NCBI GenBank assembly: GCA_943735955.1 | Contig: OX030958.1 | Coordinates: 10,715,626-10,779,625, forward strand | From: Piscicola geometra | Lineage: Eukaryota > Annelida > Clitellata > Hirudinida > Piscicolidae | Direction: 5' to 3' | Length of the DNA: 64,000 bases | In this document: positions 28,801-43,195 of the stretch, piece after piece | How positions within the stretch are numbered: the first letter of the stretch is position 1 | How the letters are laid out: every line of letters begins with the position of its first letter | The notes under the pieces: generated by a model | What the model saw: the letters and a program-made list of their open reading frames with translations, nothing else | The model's database searches: none | Told to the model about the DNA's origin: nothing | Translations under genes and position numbers: made by a program

Positions 28801-30039
28801 GATTAATAGGAACTAAGATTATAATGAAGTTCAAAACCAGCGTAATAGCGTGATTTTAAATCTTTTAAGATTTTGACATGTTTAAAAGATTTAGAACCCC
28901 AATGCGCGTATTTTCTCGTTGATTCTTTCTTATGACGTGATGCACGCTCGGCTGAACGATCAAACTGAAACCAACCGAAGCACTTGGGTCCAGAGAATCC
29001 GTGTCTGCATTCGGGGTAGAAGCACACGCCGCTCTCCACGTGACAGGGCTTGTATTGGAAACATTCGCACGGAAGCTCGCACTGGTCTCCGTACTTGCCA
29101 GGACGACACACTGCCGAAGTAGTGCTCAGTTTGGGGGTAGTATACTCAAGTGAAATTTAATTCATTATTGAGTTATTGATTATTTAAATTGACAGATTTA
29201 TTTGTTGTTTTTTTTCGTGCCTGAATAAACAACACCAGCTTTTTCTCCTCCACACTTCTCGCCAATGTTGCCGGGACAGGCCTTTAGGCAGTTTGAGATG
29301 TCCAACCACGTTGCAAGTTTACCGTTGTAACAGCGACATTCTTTGGCCTGGCAAATTAAAATAATGAGAAAATTCCGCTTTTATAAAAGATTGAAAGTTA
29401 AAAATAGTTTTAAAAAGTTTATCTAAATCAAAGAATCGAATTTGCGGATGAATTACGATGAATTTCTTCAAAATCTTTTTCGAAAAAACCTCGAATATTC
29501 CGGCCATAGTGAAGCCATTGAGGCGGCACTTCTTGAGGCACTCGCTGGGTTTGAGGTACAACAAGGAAATCTTGACGATCGTCCATCTTCTCGCATAATC
29601 CAGAGAGTAGCATCCGAGAAAATTGGAATAATTTAGCTCGTAGTTGAACTCTTGATCTGAGTTGGTGTTTATGTTTGTGTTTATGAATTGATTGGAAAGT
29701 TTTTTCAGAATACATTTCAAGTGAAACATTAGTTTAAAAAGATAAATCCTTCATCTTGAAGTTCGCTGTGTGCTTTTCCTATCATAGTGTATTTACATTT
29801 TAAACATTGCAAAAAGCAGCATAGGCTTTATTCGCATTTGGTTTAATATAAAATCTTACTTTTTAAACATTATTTAATTGATTTATTCATAATTTTGAAG
29901 AATTAAAAAGGTCCATATAACCGGTCCAGGAATCACTGAGTGGTCTATGAATGTCTGTCCTCATTCGTAGCGAATTAGAAAATGCCAACGCGTGAAATAA
30001 AAAAAATAATGTTTCAAGCCTGAACAAAATCATTTTCAT
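25835..30039 (-). CDS. Type I membrane protein with two WSC domains and EGF-like modules
   Basis: Thirteen exons in transcript order: 29922-30039, 29490-29656, 29236-29347, 28976-29110, 28192-28332, 27865-27978, 27569-27694, 27240-27344, 26994-27064, 26705-26834, 26345-26482, 26036-26144, 25835-25904. They join in phase into 511 codons. Residues 1-20 form a signal peptide (MKMILFRLETLFFLFHALAF). WSC 1 is at about 47-131 (FLGCYS, CLKKCRLNGFTMAGIF, ECRCYNG, CPGNIGEKCGG). Two MEGF-like EGF modules follow (133-224; GKYGDQC, GFYGRYC), then two classical EGFs (225-304; CLNGGTC, CENGGEC). WSC 2 is at about 314-406 (YIGCARDG, CKRKGYTFAGLQ, ECFCGENYG, CGGSHAFSIY), then a third MEGF-like module (407-452), one membrane helix near 470-488 (STILFVVPTIFLII) and a short tail ending in six Asp. 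WSC is a Cys-rich putative carbohydrate-binding module known from yeast stress sensors and animal polycystins and Kremen. A cell-surface receptor or adhesion role is inferred. Confidence 0.88.
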
Positions 30040-31739
30040 AAAATATACAATAGCAGAAAAAAGTAAAAGTATTTATTATCCAAAGTATTCGAAAACGTCA
30101 TAAAACGTAGAATTTAAAATCGATTATGTTTTTCATAAATTTTCAAAAGCAGGTATTTTATTTTTAATAATTTTTTAAATAATAGTACAAATCTAAAATT
30201 TTATTTTAAATTGAGAAAAATATGAATGGAAACATGGTTTTGGAAGGTGCTTATTATCTCTGGTCGAGCTGTAGACTAATAAAAGGTCATAGTTAATCTT
30301 GCTTTTAACGTGGATAATCGCCTGCTTATGTCCCAACCCTATTTGTATATTTCATGCTTCTTTTGGAAAATCATGTTGAATACCGAAAGGTTTAAATAAT
30401 TTAAACTCATTTAAAGGTATCAAATCCTTCTCTAAAAAACAGGAATTAAAAGACTTCAAATTAAATGTTTGACACAAAACGCTAAGCGATAGGCAACAGT
30501 TATTTGAGAGATTGCCACTCTGATGCTCTAGTTACCAGGCTGTAACATAATAGGCAGTAATGAAAGTGTCCTCCATGTCCACAAACAGACTCTCTTCGTG
30601 TCTTTCAAAACTTTAAACTTTTTATAATTCGGTCTATGACAAGTTTAATGAATAATGGGATAAAAAAATTCACTTAATGTATTTAATGTATTCAAATGAA
30701 GTATTTTTTATATTATTATTAGAGTGCCAATTGCGACACGAAAAACAGTCTTTCCAATTGGAGCTCAAAAGAAAAAGGGGGCTGAGTCAAAATGACCTTG
30801 AGTTCAGCAGCAGTGACACTAACAGGGAAGCAGAACCCTGTGCTAGCAAAACTAAAAAAAAAACACTCCAAATCAGCTTCAACATCCAAAAGCAGCTAAT
30901 ATAAATATTCAATTTTAATAAAACTAGTATAAGAAACATTTTCTAGATTCAAAAAAATATTTTTAGCTCATAATCAAAAGATCTAGTGTCTTTTGAAATA
31001 ATAATTTTTTTTGAATTAGTATCTCCATAACAATGAAATTCTTTATGATTAATCTTTTAAAATCCTATAATTTGTCGTTTTTGAGGAATTAATAAGAGGC
31101 GCTCGAGAATTCGTCGCCAAAGGGTCTTTGTGCCGTTCCGTTTGGCGAGTCCTGCCTTGCGTAACGCCTTCAAAGCGAGGATTAGTTGTCTTTCATCGCG
31201 CCCGAACCCCGAAGATACATCATTACTGTTCGAGGTGTTTGCAAATGCCTGTTGTTACCTTCTTTGAAAACCTTGGGTGGCTGAAAATTAATTTAGGTTG
31301 TTTTTTGCAGGTGTTTGCAAATCTTGCGCTTAAATATAGTTTAAATGTTTTTTTATATATTTTAAATTGCTGAACATGATTTTTTTAAATTTTCTACTCT
31401 TAAAACAATTTAATGTTAAATTTCGAAACACCCTCATGACCGCACAGACTAGGCTGCCATAGTTGGTATTCACTGCATCTTTTTGGGCGTTCCTCACGCC
31501 TGTATTCTATTGTTTGTGACATTGTTTGTGCCTCTTTTGTATTAATTAATGAGCTTGTTTGTACTCTTTGATATATATTTATTTATATTAATTTAAGGAT
31601 TTACTAATAAAAAATGTGTTATTTTTCATAAACATACCAGAATCATTTGATTCTGATACTTTAATATGTTGGCTTCTCAATTAGAACCTATAATTTTGTT
31701 CCAAATTCTAAGCAACAGCATCAGTGAGAAAAGCGGATC

Positions 31740-31802
31740 ATCAAAGATATGATATTCAGACTAATCCGTTGCGCCACCATAATCTCACAACACACAACAC
31801 GT
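31740..31802 (-). repeat. tRNA-like patch (possible SINE head)
   Basis: On the minus strand the sequence reads GGTGGCGCAACGGATTAG, close to a tRNA A-box region. No matching B-box (GGTTCGA) follows at the right distance, so it is not an intact tRNA and is at best a decayed tRNA-derived element. Confidence 0.2.
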
Positions 31803-34464
31803 CCAACCACCTTACGCAACATCGCCACATAACTGCATCGAGGTGTATTAATGTTGTTTGGGAGTCCATCAAACTATCGAAACACTACTTTACTTTTCAG
31901 TAAATGAGAGATTTTGACCAACTATTTATTACCTAATAATAAACATGTGTTTGTTTTTTCTAATGGAATTTTTATATAATTCTTCTACTCATCAGTAGGT
32001 GTTGAATGCCGTGTCTCGACTAGGTGGGCTGTATTTATGCCTATTTATGAAGGAAAATACAGTTTAATTAAAAATAAAATACAAGCTTAAGACCATTAAA
32101 TGTCAAAATTAGTTTTTTTAGATGTTTAATAGAATGAGCTGTTTTGTCCCATTAATTTTAAAGCCCACATGTTATCTGTTATCCTGGTTCAAACTTTGTA
32201 TTTGTGACATTACTGGTATTTTCATTCATTATGAATTGATAAGTTTCCAAAATAGTCGTGGCTTCATTAACGTTCGGGGTTGAGCGTGAAGGAGTGGGAG
32301 AAGGCGAAGAACAAAGTGAGCGCTTGAGGCGTCGTGGAAACATGCGGTGGTCTCTCTCTTAGTGCTTTCCAGAGTCAGGAATAACTAAATAATATATAAA
32401 ATACAACTATTTTGTTTTCTTTCTTTATTGTGACAATAATAAAAAGTTGGAAAAACTTGTACACCAATATAATATTTAAGGATATTCCAACAATAAATAA
32501 TGTTTCAAATCATTCCACTTACTTTTAAGTGAACATTTTAAAATCTCAAAACACAAATTATTTCAGTTTCTTCAACTAACAAACCTATTAATGTTCTGAA
32601 GCGCATTTACGGAAGCGGGGAGTATGTCTTTGGAAGCACGATTGGAAGCAAGTGACGTATGAAGAAGTGCTTCTGGAGGGCGTCTCTAATGATGCGAACG
32701 CTGATGATAAATATTTGCTCTAACGAGTTGCAAGCGCAAGTGAGATGTCTTGAAACGCCTTCTGTAATGAGGATGTCTTTCGAATGTATTTAGTTGCATG
32801 AAGATGTTTTAGCGCATTTTTAAATATAATTAATTTTGCTTATTCTTAATTTAAAATTTTAAAGAAATTGTCAACGAAATGAAATGAAATTACAGAATAA
32901 TTCTCATAAAAGGGATTACATTTTAAAAATTATTTTCATGAATCAGAATTCGAAATCACAATTTACAAAATATCTTACAAACTAAAAGCCTTTGTTTTAG
33001 TCAAACAAAGATATTCTATTATAAGACAAAAGCAAATAATATTTGTCAAAAATTTTAAATATTTTGAGCTTATGATTAGAGGCGAGTTCGCACCGAAAAA
33101 TCGAGATCCTTCTAATACGAAAATAAACACTTTTTACATGAAAATCTCGACAATTATTCACTTAAATTCTTTTTAAGGTTTGATCTTCTAAAGAAGAGTG
33201 TTGAACTTTGTTTTAATGAATTTAAAACAATTTTAAAAAAGCCACTTTGTCTTCGATTTATTCAATAACTTTACTTCAACAACATAAGAAAGGTGAAAAA
33301 ACACTTAAAATTACTAAAACATAAAGCTTTATATACAAAGGTTTTTTTTAAAGTTTAGAAAACCAGGGTCTCAAATGCCCTCGCATCAACCTTCCGCCCT
33401 CTTTAGCACCTCTCTGATCCCTCTGGCGACCACAACCAGCACCGCGTCTACCACACACGAAGTTCAAGTGACATCCACATCAACACACTTGTTTGGTGTG
33501 CATTAACTCATCTCAGTTTTTATGCATACCCCAATATTTGCACTGATCGCCATTTTGGTGGGATAATGCCTGCATTTGTTGACTGCAAGATCAGTGCTCA
33601 GTGATTTTTTAGCAAACATGAAAAATTGTATCTAAAAGTCAGTTATTTGACTTTGTATCAATACAACAATTTTCAATTCGACATGAATAATACGTGTAGT
33701 TGTGTGCGTGATTGTTTTAAGGCTTATGTGTGTTTTTGTATGTACGTGCAACAATTTCGTAATACAAAGCGTTGGAGGAGAGTGCACGCAGACGGATTTG
33801 CGAGTGCAAACAAGGAGACAATGGGGAGGTCCTTGCAGGCGAGCTCAAACAATTCTGGTCTTAAACTCCCTCGGGTTAACGCTACTTTGAAAATAATTTT
33901 AAAGCGTTTTTTTTTCACTACGAATGATTTGTGTTGAGACCGTTTTAAAGAAAACGAAAGGTCAAGCTTTTGATTACAGAATTATTGTTTTCCAATATTT
34001 TGTTTGACTTACTGGTTGCTCATAGAATTTCAATGCGATTCATATTTGATGAATCGTTTTTTATTAATGATTTCCGTTCAAGTTCCATGAAAAATTTTTA
34101 TTGTTGAAAAGTGAGTATTTAAAAATATTTATTTACAAATTTGAAAAAGAATATATTCACGCAGTGAATGCAAGCAGTGTTTGTTTAGGGACATGATTGG
34201 CTCATGAGAACCAAAACGGCCTGCTAATCCCCTTTACAAACCGACGATCGACCATTAAACTTCTAATTGTTTTCACCATTTTCTTTAATTCACGCCTAAA
34301 AATCTGATTAAATATTTTCGAAAAACTACAGTTTCTACTTTTAATTATAGTTTCATATAATACTATTTGTATTAGGCATTATAGCTCAGAAGCGAAACAG
34401 ATCAAGCAAAGCTATCGCTTGAACTTTGGATTAATACATTTTTTAAACAGTTTGTGCCCTCCTA

Positions 34465-34725
34465 CCCATTACGGCTACATAGATAGCCAGACTGGCACTT
34501 GGAACAGTGACACTTCTCTGGCATTTAGAGCAGACACTCAACGGAATGAACTTTGCGTTTTGCGGTTCCATTAGTTCTGAGCCTCCTGACATACCATTTC
34601 TTGGAAACTGAAAATCTATCAAAGCTGGAAGTCACAGTGGCAAGCATTCCCTTGGGGTTGTTGAGCAGTAGGCCCTGTGGCAGTCTGTGAGATCTTGCTT
34701 TCTGGAACAGTCTGGTATGCACACA
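34465..34725 (-). pseudogene. Decayed coding-like fragment with CxC..C motif
   Basis: A 65-codon minus-strand ORF (from 34722; KWYVRRLRTNGTAKRKV) ends in a TAA but stays open in the same frame beyond it, with a compact Cys cluster (PEKCHCSKCQSGYLC) before a second stop. Base composition is clearly less AT-rich than the surroundings. It could be a transposase or retrocopy remnant. No family could be named. Confidence 0.3.
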
Positions 34726-35050
34726 GTCACCAGCGGACCTATGCAGCTTTGTATGGTAGGAAGATGCTTTGTGGTTTTGAGTGGAAAGGTTCAGTTAGGG
34801 GTGATTACTTCAATTTTCTGTGTATGAATAAATTGATAATCTAATAAAATAATTGGGCATGATTTATATTGTAGGCCAATCATGTTTACTCATTTTCGAA
34901 CAACCAATAGGAATCAAGCTTATGAAATCTCATGATTTTGATTGGTTGGTGATCATCAGTGGTTTAAAACCGTAAAATATTGATAACTAATCTATAAAGT
35001 TGAAAACATCATTATTTATTCAATTAAGTTCCTAAAACATGGAGTACCTT

Positions 35051-35058
35051 GCTATAAA
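35051..35058 (+). promoter_or_regulatory. Candidate FoxG TATA box
   Basis: CTATAAAA about 190 bases upstream of the FoxG start codon at 35244; initiation would fall near 35085. No in-frame upstream exon is needed, since the ORF has a stop just before this ATG region. Motif-only evidence. Confidence 0.45.
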
Positions 35059-35240
35059 ACTTCAAAAAGTTGTGTGATCTTTCAATCTGACTTGGTTTTC
35101 CATAAAAAATAAAATTTCACGAGCTAAATTATTTTGAAAATTTATTTATTCTCACTAAAGAATAAATTAAAATTAATGTATTAATTATGTCATGATATTT
35201 AAAGTTTAAAAATTCAAAATTCAAATTTTGAAGTTGATGA

Positions 35241-37535
<2,295 letters not shown>

Positions 37536-37656
37536 TCTCAAGAAAATGTTTCAATCGTCAATATCTCATAATTGTTTCAAAAAAATGATATTTTTACATA
37601 ATAAAAGTCAAAACTTAAACGCGATGGAAGTATTATGTAGGAAGGGCATTTTTCTG

Positions 37657-37662
37657 AATAAA
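37657..37662 (+). terminator. FoxG poly(A) signal
   Basis: AATAAA about 120 bases after the FoxG stop codon, the first good match downstream. Confidence 0.5.
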
Positions 37663-37669
37663 AAAGTCT

Positions 37670-40600
37670 AAATGATTAAAAAATGTAAATGATTAAAAAA
37701 ACTTAAACTTATACATTCATAAGCGTTCAAAAGTTTGCATTGTATTTTTCAAAATGCTTCAAGTTGGCTTTAAAACTTTGTAGATATTGTTTGGAAAAAA
37801 TGGTTTCATAAATGAAAATGCATTTATTTTTTTTCTAATCGCTAGAGTTTCTTTTGGACATGGATAGAAATATTGAAGTTGTGTAAGGTTAGCCAAAAAA
37901 ATTATTTCACATTCGAATCTATTAATTTGACAGATTATTTATTAAAATTGGAATAAAAAGAGAATTGAAGCTTTTATTTTCTTATTTTAACCTTTATATT
38001 TACAATACAAAGATATTTTTTCATAATTATTTTTACACTATGAAAAATGTCGAAATAAAAAATACTACTTAAGAGTTATTTAATGTTTTTTTTATAAATC
38101 GCTAGAACATAAAAATGTATCTTTTGGCAATCACACAAAAAAAAAATTAAAAATTAGGAACAGACTGAAAAAGCTGAAGACTTTCGAATGGAAAAATGAA
38201 ATGCAAACTAGGAATACTTTAGAAAATGAATCCAGTGAGCTCCCTGTTTAATAGTACATCAAAAGCACACAAGGCCTAGAACACGAGTCTCCTAATTTTG
38301 CGGTAACTGCCCACTACGAGGATAGGAACTTCAAAGGGGCTGGCCATTAGAATCCTTAAATAGCTTTTATGCACTGTCGTGTCCAGAATGATGAAGTCGT
38401 TTTTCATGATTGTGTGCCGTTACTGACTCAAGACAAGACTTGCTTTTCTTTTGATGTTTTTTTCTGGATTCTTTAGAGGTTTTGAACGTTTTTCGGTGTT
38501 TTTTTTCCTGTTTGAGTGTCTCGGAGCGTTTGGCTGGGTATTTAGTTAGAATAAGATACAGTTAAAAGGAATATGAATTTACTCATTTTTCAGTGAAAAA
38601 GAAAATTTAAAAACTATTTATTTATCAAAAGTTGTTTACTTATATTCATAAGTACAAAAAATGAAGTTGTTCAAAAAGCAAAAAATCAAAAATAACGATT
38701 ATTAATAATATTTGGCATATTTCAAGTTTATTTTTTCATTCTGAGATGGTTCAACCTGAGTTTTATAATAATTCTGTTGACATTTTTTTGAATAAATTGG
38801 CATCTTTTCAACCCTCTTGAAGGGTTTGGAATGTTAGCATGAATTTTGCATTAATCAGTTGCTGAGTTTACAAATGAATGGCGGAGATGGCTGACCAGAG
38901 AAAGAATTCTTATAAATTAATTGAATAATTGCTTAAAGAAACCTCCTAAGTCCTTAATCAATTCAGCGTGCCATATTATTTCAAATATTTTAAATCACCG
39001 TAAGATTTGCGAGAAGGAAATTTAACTTTCGAGAAAAATAGAATAAACCTTCTTTTGCAAAAGCTTTGGTATTTCGAGCATGATTGCATAAATCAATGTG
39101 CTTGAAAATAAAATTACGCAAGGCGGCTTGGTGGTGCGTACAGCAGTGATGCACGCACGAAGGTGCATACGCAGGCTCCTGGTTGCGTGAAAGTAGGCGT
39201 AGGATCTGGTCACTGGTAGCGACATGGACGCTGAAGAATCAATACGCCTCAGTGTACGCTTCCTTGAGGCGACTTCCTTGCTTCGTCCTCCCCTCTTTAT
39301 CGCGCCCTTGCATCCAAGATGTATTTCGAGTGTTCTCACTCGCTCTTCTCTGGTTAATATGATGCCTTTTTGGTTATGAAGCTCCTAAAAGAATGTCCTT
39401 TTGACCGTTTTTCTGAGCAACTCAATGTTCTTATTATCACGCAAAATCGAGAATTGTTTCTGCAATTTATTTCTACTTTTATGTTCGCGAAATTAAGGCA
39501 TTAGGATGCTTTATTTCTGACAGAATTAATTACAACGACTATAAAAATGATTTTTATAATTTAAAAAAGAACAAAATTGAGTTTGAAAAATAACCATAAA
39601 TAAACCGCAAAATACTGTGTTTTTCTTTCCACGTCAGTATCAATAGCGACATTGATAAGTTATCTCACAGTTTAAATCTTGTTTCGCATTAATAATGAGA
39701 TTATAAACAATCTTTTTTTAAATAAAAATAGGATAAATTATATTTATGTTGCTTTTATTTTGTGGCATTTTAGAATATCAGAAAAATTTGATATAGAAGT
39801 GAATTGCTTTCGTCACCAATGACTAATAGAATGCAATATAAAAGACATAGAGCATGTGTAGTTTTTATTTTAAAACTATAAACAGAAAGTTGTCGAATAT
39901 AAAATATTTTTTAAACTTTCTTTTAATGACAGAGCTCTCACATTAAAGTAAATAAAAAAGCATTATTTTCTATAGACAAAAACTCGACTAACAAAATTGA
40001 AATTGTTTTTCGTCCAATAAAATTGTGGTCGTCATCGTGTGTTTACAATTTTTTTATTTCTCTTCAGTTTTGATTTTTTGTGTGAATTCTATTCAAAAAA
40101 TTAACTCCATTATCATCATTAAGACCGTATAAAAAATTTCACAATTCAATAAAAAATAACATTTAAGTTCAATTTCAAAAAATAATGTTGGTAAATGAAA
40201 ACTTTAACATCTAATAAACTCTGGAAATGGGCAGATACTGAGCCGGATATCTTAATGGAGCTGTACAGAAAAAATAATGAAAACTGGTTAATAAAAAGAA
40301 TAGTTGTAAAAAAAATACTAGTAAATTATTTTAAAAGTAAAATATTTCTACAGATCATTGTCAATTTTTTGAAATCATTCGTTAAAAGAACTTTTTTGTA
40401 TAGCTGAAAAGACTTTCCGGAAACTCGAATAATATAAAAGAATGGAAGAGAAAAACGTAATCCAACGTCATGTTAAGGCCATTTTATGTGATAAGAATTG
40501 GGAAAAAGTATAGAAAAAATAATAAAACATTTGATTTTTTGTTTTTCGAAATTTCTGATAATAATAATAATATTTTATAAATAATTAAAGGATCAATGTA

Positions 40601-42190
40601 GGATGAAATTGCCTTTATGGCTGCATGAAGGGAGTGTTAGGACTCTGGTGCATTCTCTCTCACTGCGCCACTGCTTCCGTCGCCTTATTTACGCTGCTTT
40701 TCTTGAAAGCACACGTAAGGTTAGTATATTTATAAAAATCGAATTAACAGTTTTTTATTATAAGGTAAAAAAAGAAGAAAAATTGAAAAAATACATATTT
40801 CCACTGCAGACGCAGGGTTTGCAAGCGAGTCGATACAGGAGTCACAGGAGGGTAATACCCCTATTTGTGCCGGTGATTTAGTCAGCGCTTGTGAATATGC
40901 TGGCAAATAAATAATGTTCCTCGCTAATTGAAGAGTGCTGAAAAAGTGTGAAAATAACATATTTGAGTATTTGAGTATTTTTCCGCGCGTCAAATAAAGG
41001 CGTGAGAAAGAAAAAATAAATAAAGTGTTCTGTGACGTCACGCTCTGAATGACACTTCTCAGTGGGCACGTGGCATTCGAGGCTTTTCAGGGATCTAGCT
41101 TCTTGAGAGGAAAATCCACTCGGAAGTCTCTCTGACTTGATCAAAAGACATTTCAGTCAACGTTCCTAGGGTCTGACTGGAGCTATTTAATCGAAAAACT
41201 TTGGTTTGTAAGAATTTTAATAATTATGTTTAAAATAGTTCTTTCGAAAATCGGAAATTTTTGTATATATTTTTAATTTTTCTATTGAAGAATTTTCAAA
41301 AGTGATTTTTTTTTCATTTGGATCTTCCACAAATCGAACTCTTATCAGCAACCTAACACACTCTGTAGCAGTTTTATTTGACTTGCTTCAAGCTTGCTTG
41401 GGTTGAAGAAAATGTTAAACATTAAAAATTAGTTTTACAATTCCTTGATGTTGCTAAAAAAATACTTTTTCCATATTATTAAATACATTTTTTGTTATTT
41501 TTTTCTAGGTTAATGCTCTAATAAAATTAAATAGAAATAGAAAATGATTATTTTTTAGAGTTCATTTTTTTCTTCAAAATATATCTAAAATCTAAATGCC
41601 TATAAATGAAAATAAAAATAAAAGAGGTTTATAACTATTTGTTTTTTTTTAGCTAATACATTTTCCTTTAAATTATTATTTTATTGTTTTTTATATATTT
41701 CAATTATTTTCCTTTATTCGAAACGTGACTTAGGCAAATGCTCGCTACTCGGCTTGAATACATCATGAAAAAAGACGTAAAGAAAATTACCTTTCCTTTT
41801 AGGATTTGTTTAAAAAGACACAACTTGACGTTATTTCGAAACTCTGAGGTTTCTTTTGAGACTTTCTCGACCAATCAAAGAGGATGAAAGCCTCGAATTG
41901 AGGATGTTAATGCGCCAAATGAGGTCATGAAACGAGCAGTGGCGAAATTGGACGTCTTGCAGCTACTTCAGTCGCTTGATGTGATAGACTCCGTCTCGTT
42001 TGAAGGCACTTAATGCAGCAAAAAGGTTGCAAATTGAAGGCTTTTAGGCGGTTTTAGAGGCGTAGAAACGTCGTTTGTGGCTGCGACGACACGCGAGGAT
42101 CGCACGCGAGAAGGCTGCAGCAAGGAGGTGTCGTCAGGAGATACTGGATGCTGGAAAGAGAAGGAGGATGGAAAGAGGAGGGAGAGAGAA
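37670..42190. other. Gene desert downstream of FoxG with GC-richer islands
   Basis: No gene supported. Against a very AT-rich background, islands of balanced composition occur at about 38250-38450, 39110-39320, 40600-40710, 40980-41170, 41720-42000 and 42040-42190. Their longest ORFs (for example 105 codons, minus, 39022-39339) resemble nothing known and have no splice or codon support. The 40980-41170 island holds a palindromic CRE and an E-box. These are candidate regulatory blocks of FoxG or of the miR-124 gene; function is inferred. Confidence 0.45.
41033..41072. promoter_or_regulatory. CRE palindrome and CACGTG E-box
   Basis: TGACGTCA at 41033-41040 and CACGTG at 41067-41072 lie 26 bases apart in a GC-richer intergenic island. 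TGACGTCA is the consensus CREB/ATF site and CACGTG the bHLH-Zip site. Co-occurrence in a desert suggests an enhancer, but each motif can occur by chance. Confidence 0.35.
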
Positions 42191-42200
42191 GAGAGGGCGG

Positions 42201-42208
42201 GTATATAC
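42201..42208 (+). promoter_or_regulatory. TATA promoter upstream of miR-124
   Basis: GTATATAC follows a G/A-rich block (GAGAGAGAAGAGAGGGCGGG), a combination typical of TATA plus GAGA-type core promoters. The expected start is near 42230 (CACTCTCGCACC). No protein-coding start follows it. The next recognised plus-strand feature is the miR-124 hairpin about 0.95 kb downstream. Confidence 0.45.
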
Positions 42209-42229
42209 AAGTCTCATATACACTCTCGC

Positions 42230-42347
42230 ACCGTCTTGTTCCGTCTTAAGACAAATCTTCCTTCGATTCGCGTCAACTTTCCTCACTTGAGAAAGTTTTA
42301 TTTATTCGTTATTCGCTAAGAAACTCGATTAGCTTTTCTGAATAAAG
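42230..42347 (+). ncRNA. Possible non-coding first exon (pri-miR-124 or 5'UTR of the lectin gene)
   Basis: Balanced-composition sequence from the predicted TATA start to a donor-like TAAAG|GTTAGT at 42347/42348. It has no long ORF. It could be the first exon of a miR-124 host transcript, with the hairpin in the following intron, or a distant 5'UTR exon of the SUEL-domain gene joining the acceptor ATACAG at 46606. Which is correct cannot be decided here. Confidence 0.35.
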
Positions 42348-43104
42348 GTTAGTTCGAAGTTTAAATATGATTTAAACTTTCGTAAATTTTAGTTAGTTTT
42401 GTATCTTTGATGTTGTTTTTATATTCTTTGACTTTATTCAGTTTCTTTAACGTAATCTCAAATATTTTTAACCCTATCAAGCTTCCGTAATGCACCTGCC
42501 CAATCAATATCCCAGAATGTTTTATTCATTTAATTATTTGATAAATTCCAAGATTTTCATATTTAGAAATAACGTAATTTTTCATTGGTTTTGGAAAGTT
42601 AGGTTGTCTGCGGAGTCATCAAAGCTTCAATCGAAAGCCAAAAAGATGAACCAGAGAATTTGAAGAAGCACCACTCAAGCTTTTGACTTGGTTTGTTTTA
42701 CAATTATTTTAAAGTTAACTCTGCATTTTTTCAAACTTAAAACTTCAAGTTTTTATTAATTATTACTTCAGACTTATTAGTAAAACACCAATTCAATAAT
42801 TATTTTGAAAAAGCCTAAATCTCCAAGCGATAATCTTGTTTTTTATATATATTTTTATTGAAAAATATTCTTTAATAATCTTATTTTATAAAAATAATTT
42901 ATTTAAACTTGCTATTATACTTACACTCAAATAGCCAGATGACCAGACATTCGGTTGAAGACGACTCGTGTGGTAGACTGATAAAGATATATTTTATATT
43001 TTAAAAAACCATTCATCAATATATTTATCGACTTTTGATTAATTATTTCAATAAAAATTATAAAAATTATTGTAAAATAAACTGTTTAAAATGAAAATTG
43101 AGCG

Positions 43105-43195
43105 CTGCATCGTGCTTTCCTGCGGGTTCACCACGTCGCCTTAGTGTTGCGAGGAATTAAGGCACGCGGTGAATGCCAAGGGAGGCATGAACGAC
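43105..43195 (+). ncRNA. mir-124: microRNA miR-124 precursor
   Basis: The 3' arm at 43158-43180 contains UAAGGCACGCGGUGAAUGCC followed by AAG, identical to the bilaterian miR-124-3p sequence. The 5' arm (GGTTCACCACGTCGCCTTA, 43125-43143) folds back on it with about 16 pairs, one mismatch (A/C) and one bulged C, across a 14-base loop (43144-43157). Outside this the stem resumes as CTTTCC (43115-43120) with GGGAGG (43180-43185). Position of the mature arm, loop size and lower stem are those of a normal pre-miRNA. miR-124 is a neuron-enriched repressor of non-neural transcripts with seed AAGGCAC (established knowledge). No protein gene covers it. The nearest candidate promoter is at 42201 on the same strand. 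Confidence 0.96.

Larger units (their letters stand above)
30040..35040. other. Gene-poor AT-rich interval upstream of FoxG
   Basis: No supported gene. Contents: a 60-codon plus-strand ORF at 30721-30903 after a possible acceptor TTATTAG, Lys/Gln-rich and unidentified; GC-richer patches at 31090-31250, 31430-31510, 32270-32370, 32590-32790 and 33360-33480; a tRNA-like patch near 31740-31800; and a decayed coding-like patch at 34465-34725. The rest is AT-rich with nothing visible. Confidence 0.5.

Noticed and set aside
39022..39339. 105-codon minus-strand ORF as a gene
   Set aside because: No recognisable domain, no splice context, Arg/Ser-rich composition expected from reading a GC-richer non-coding island.
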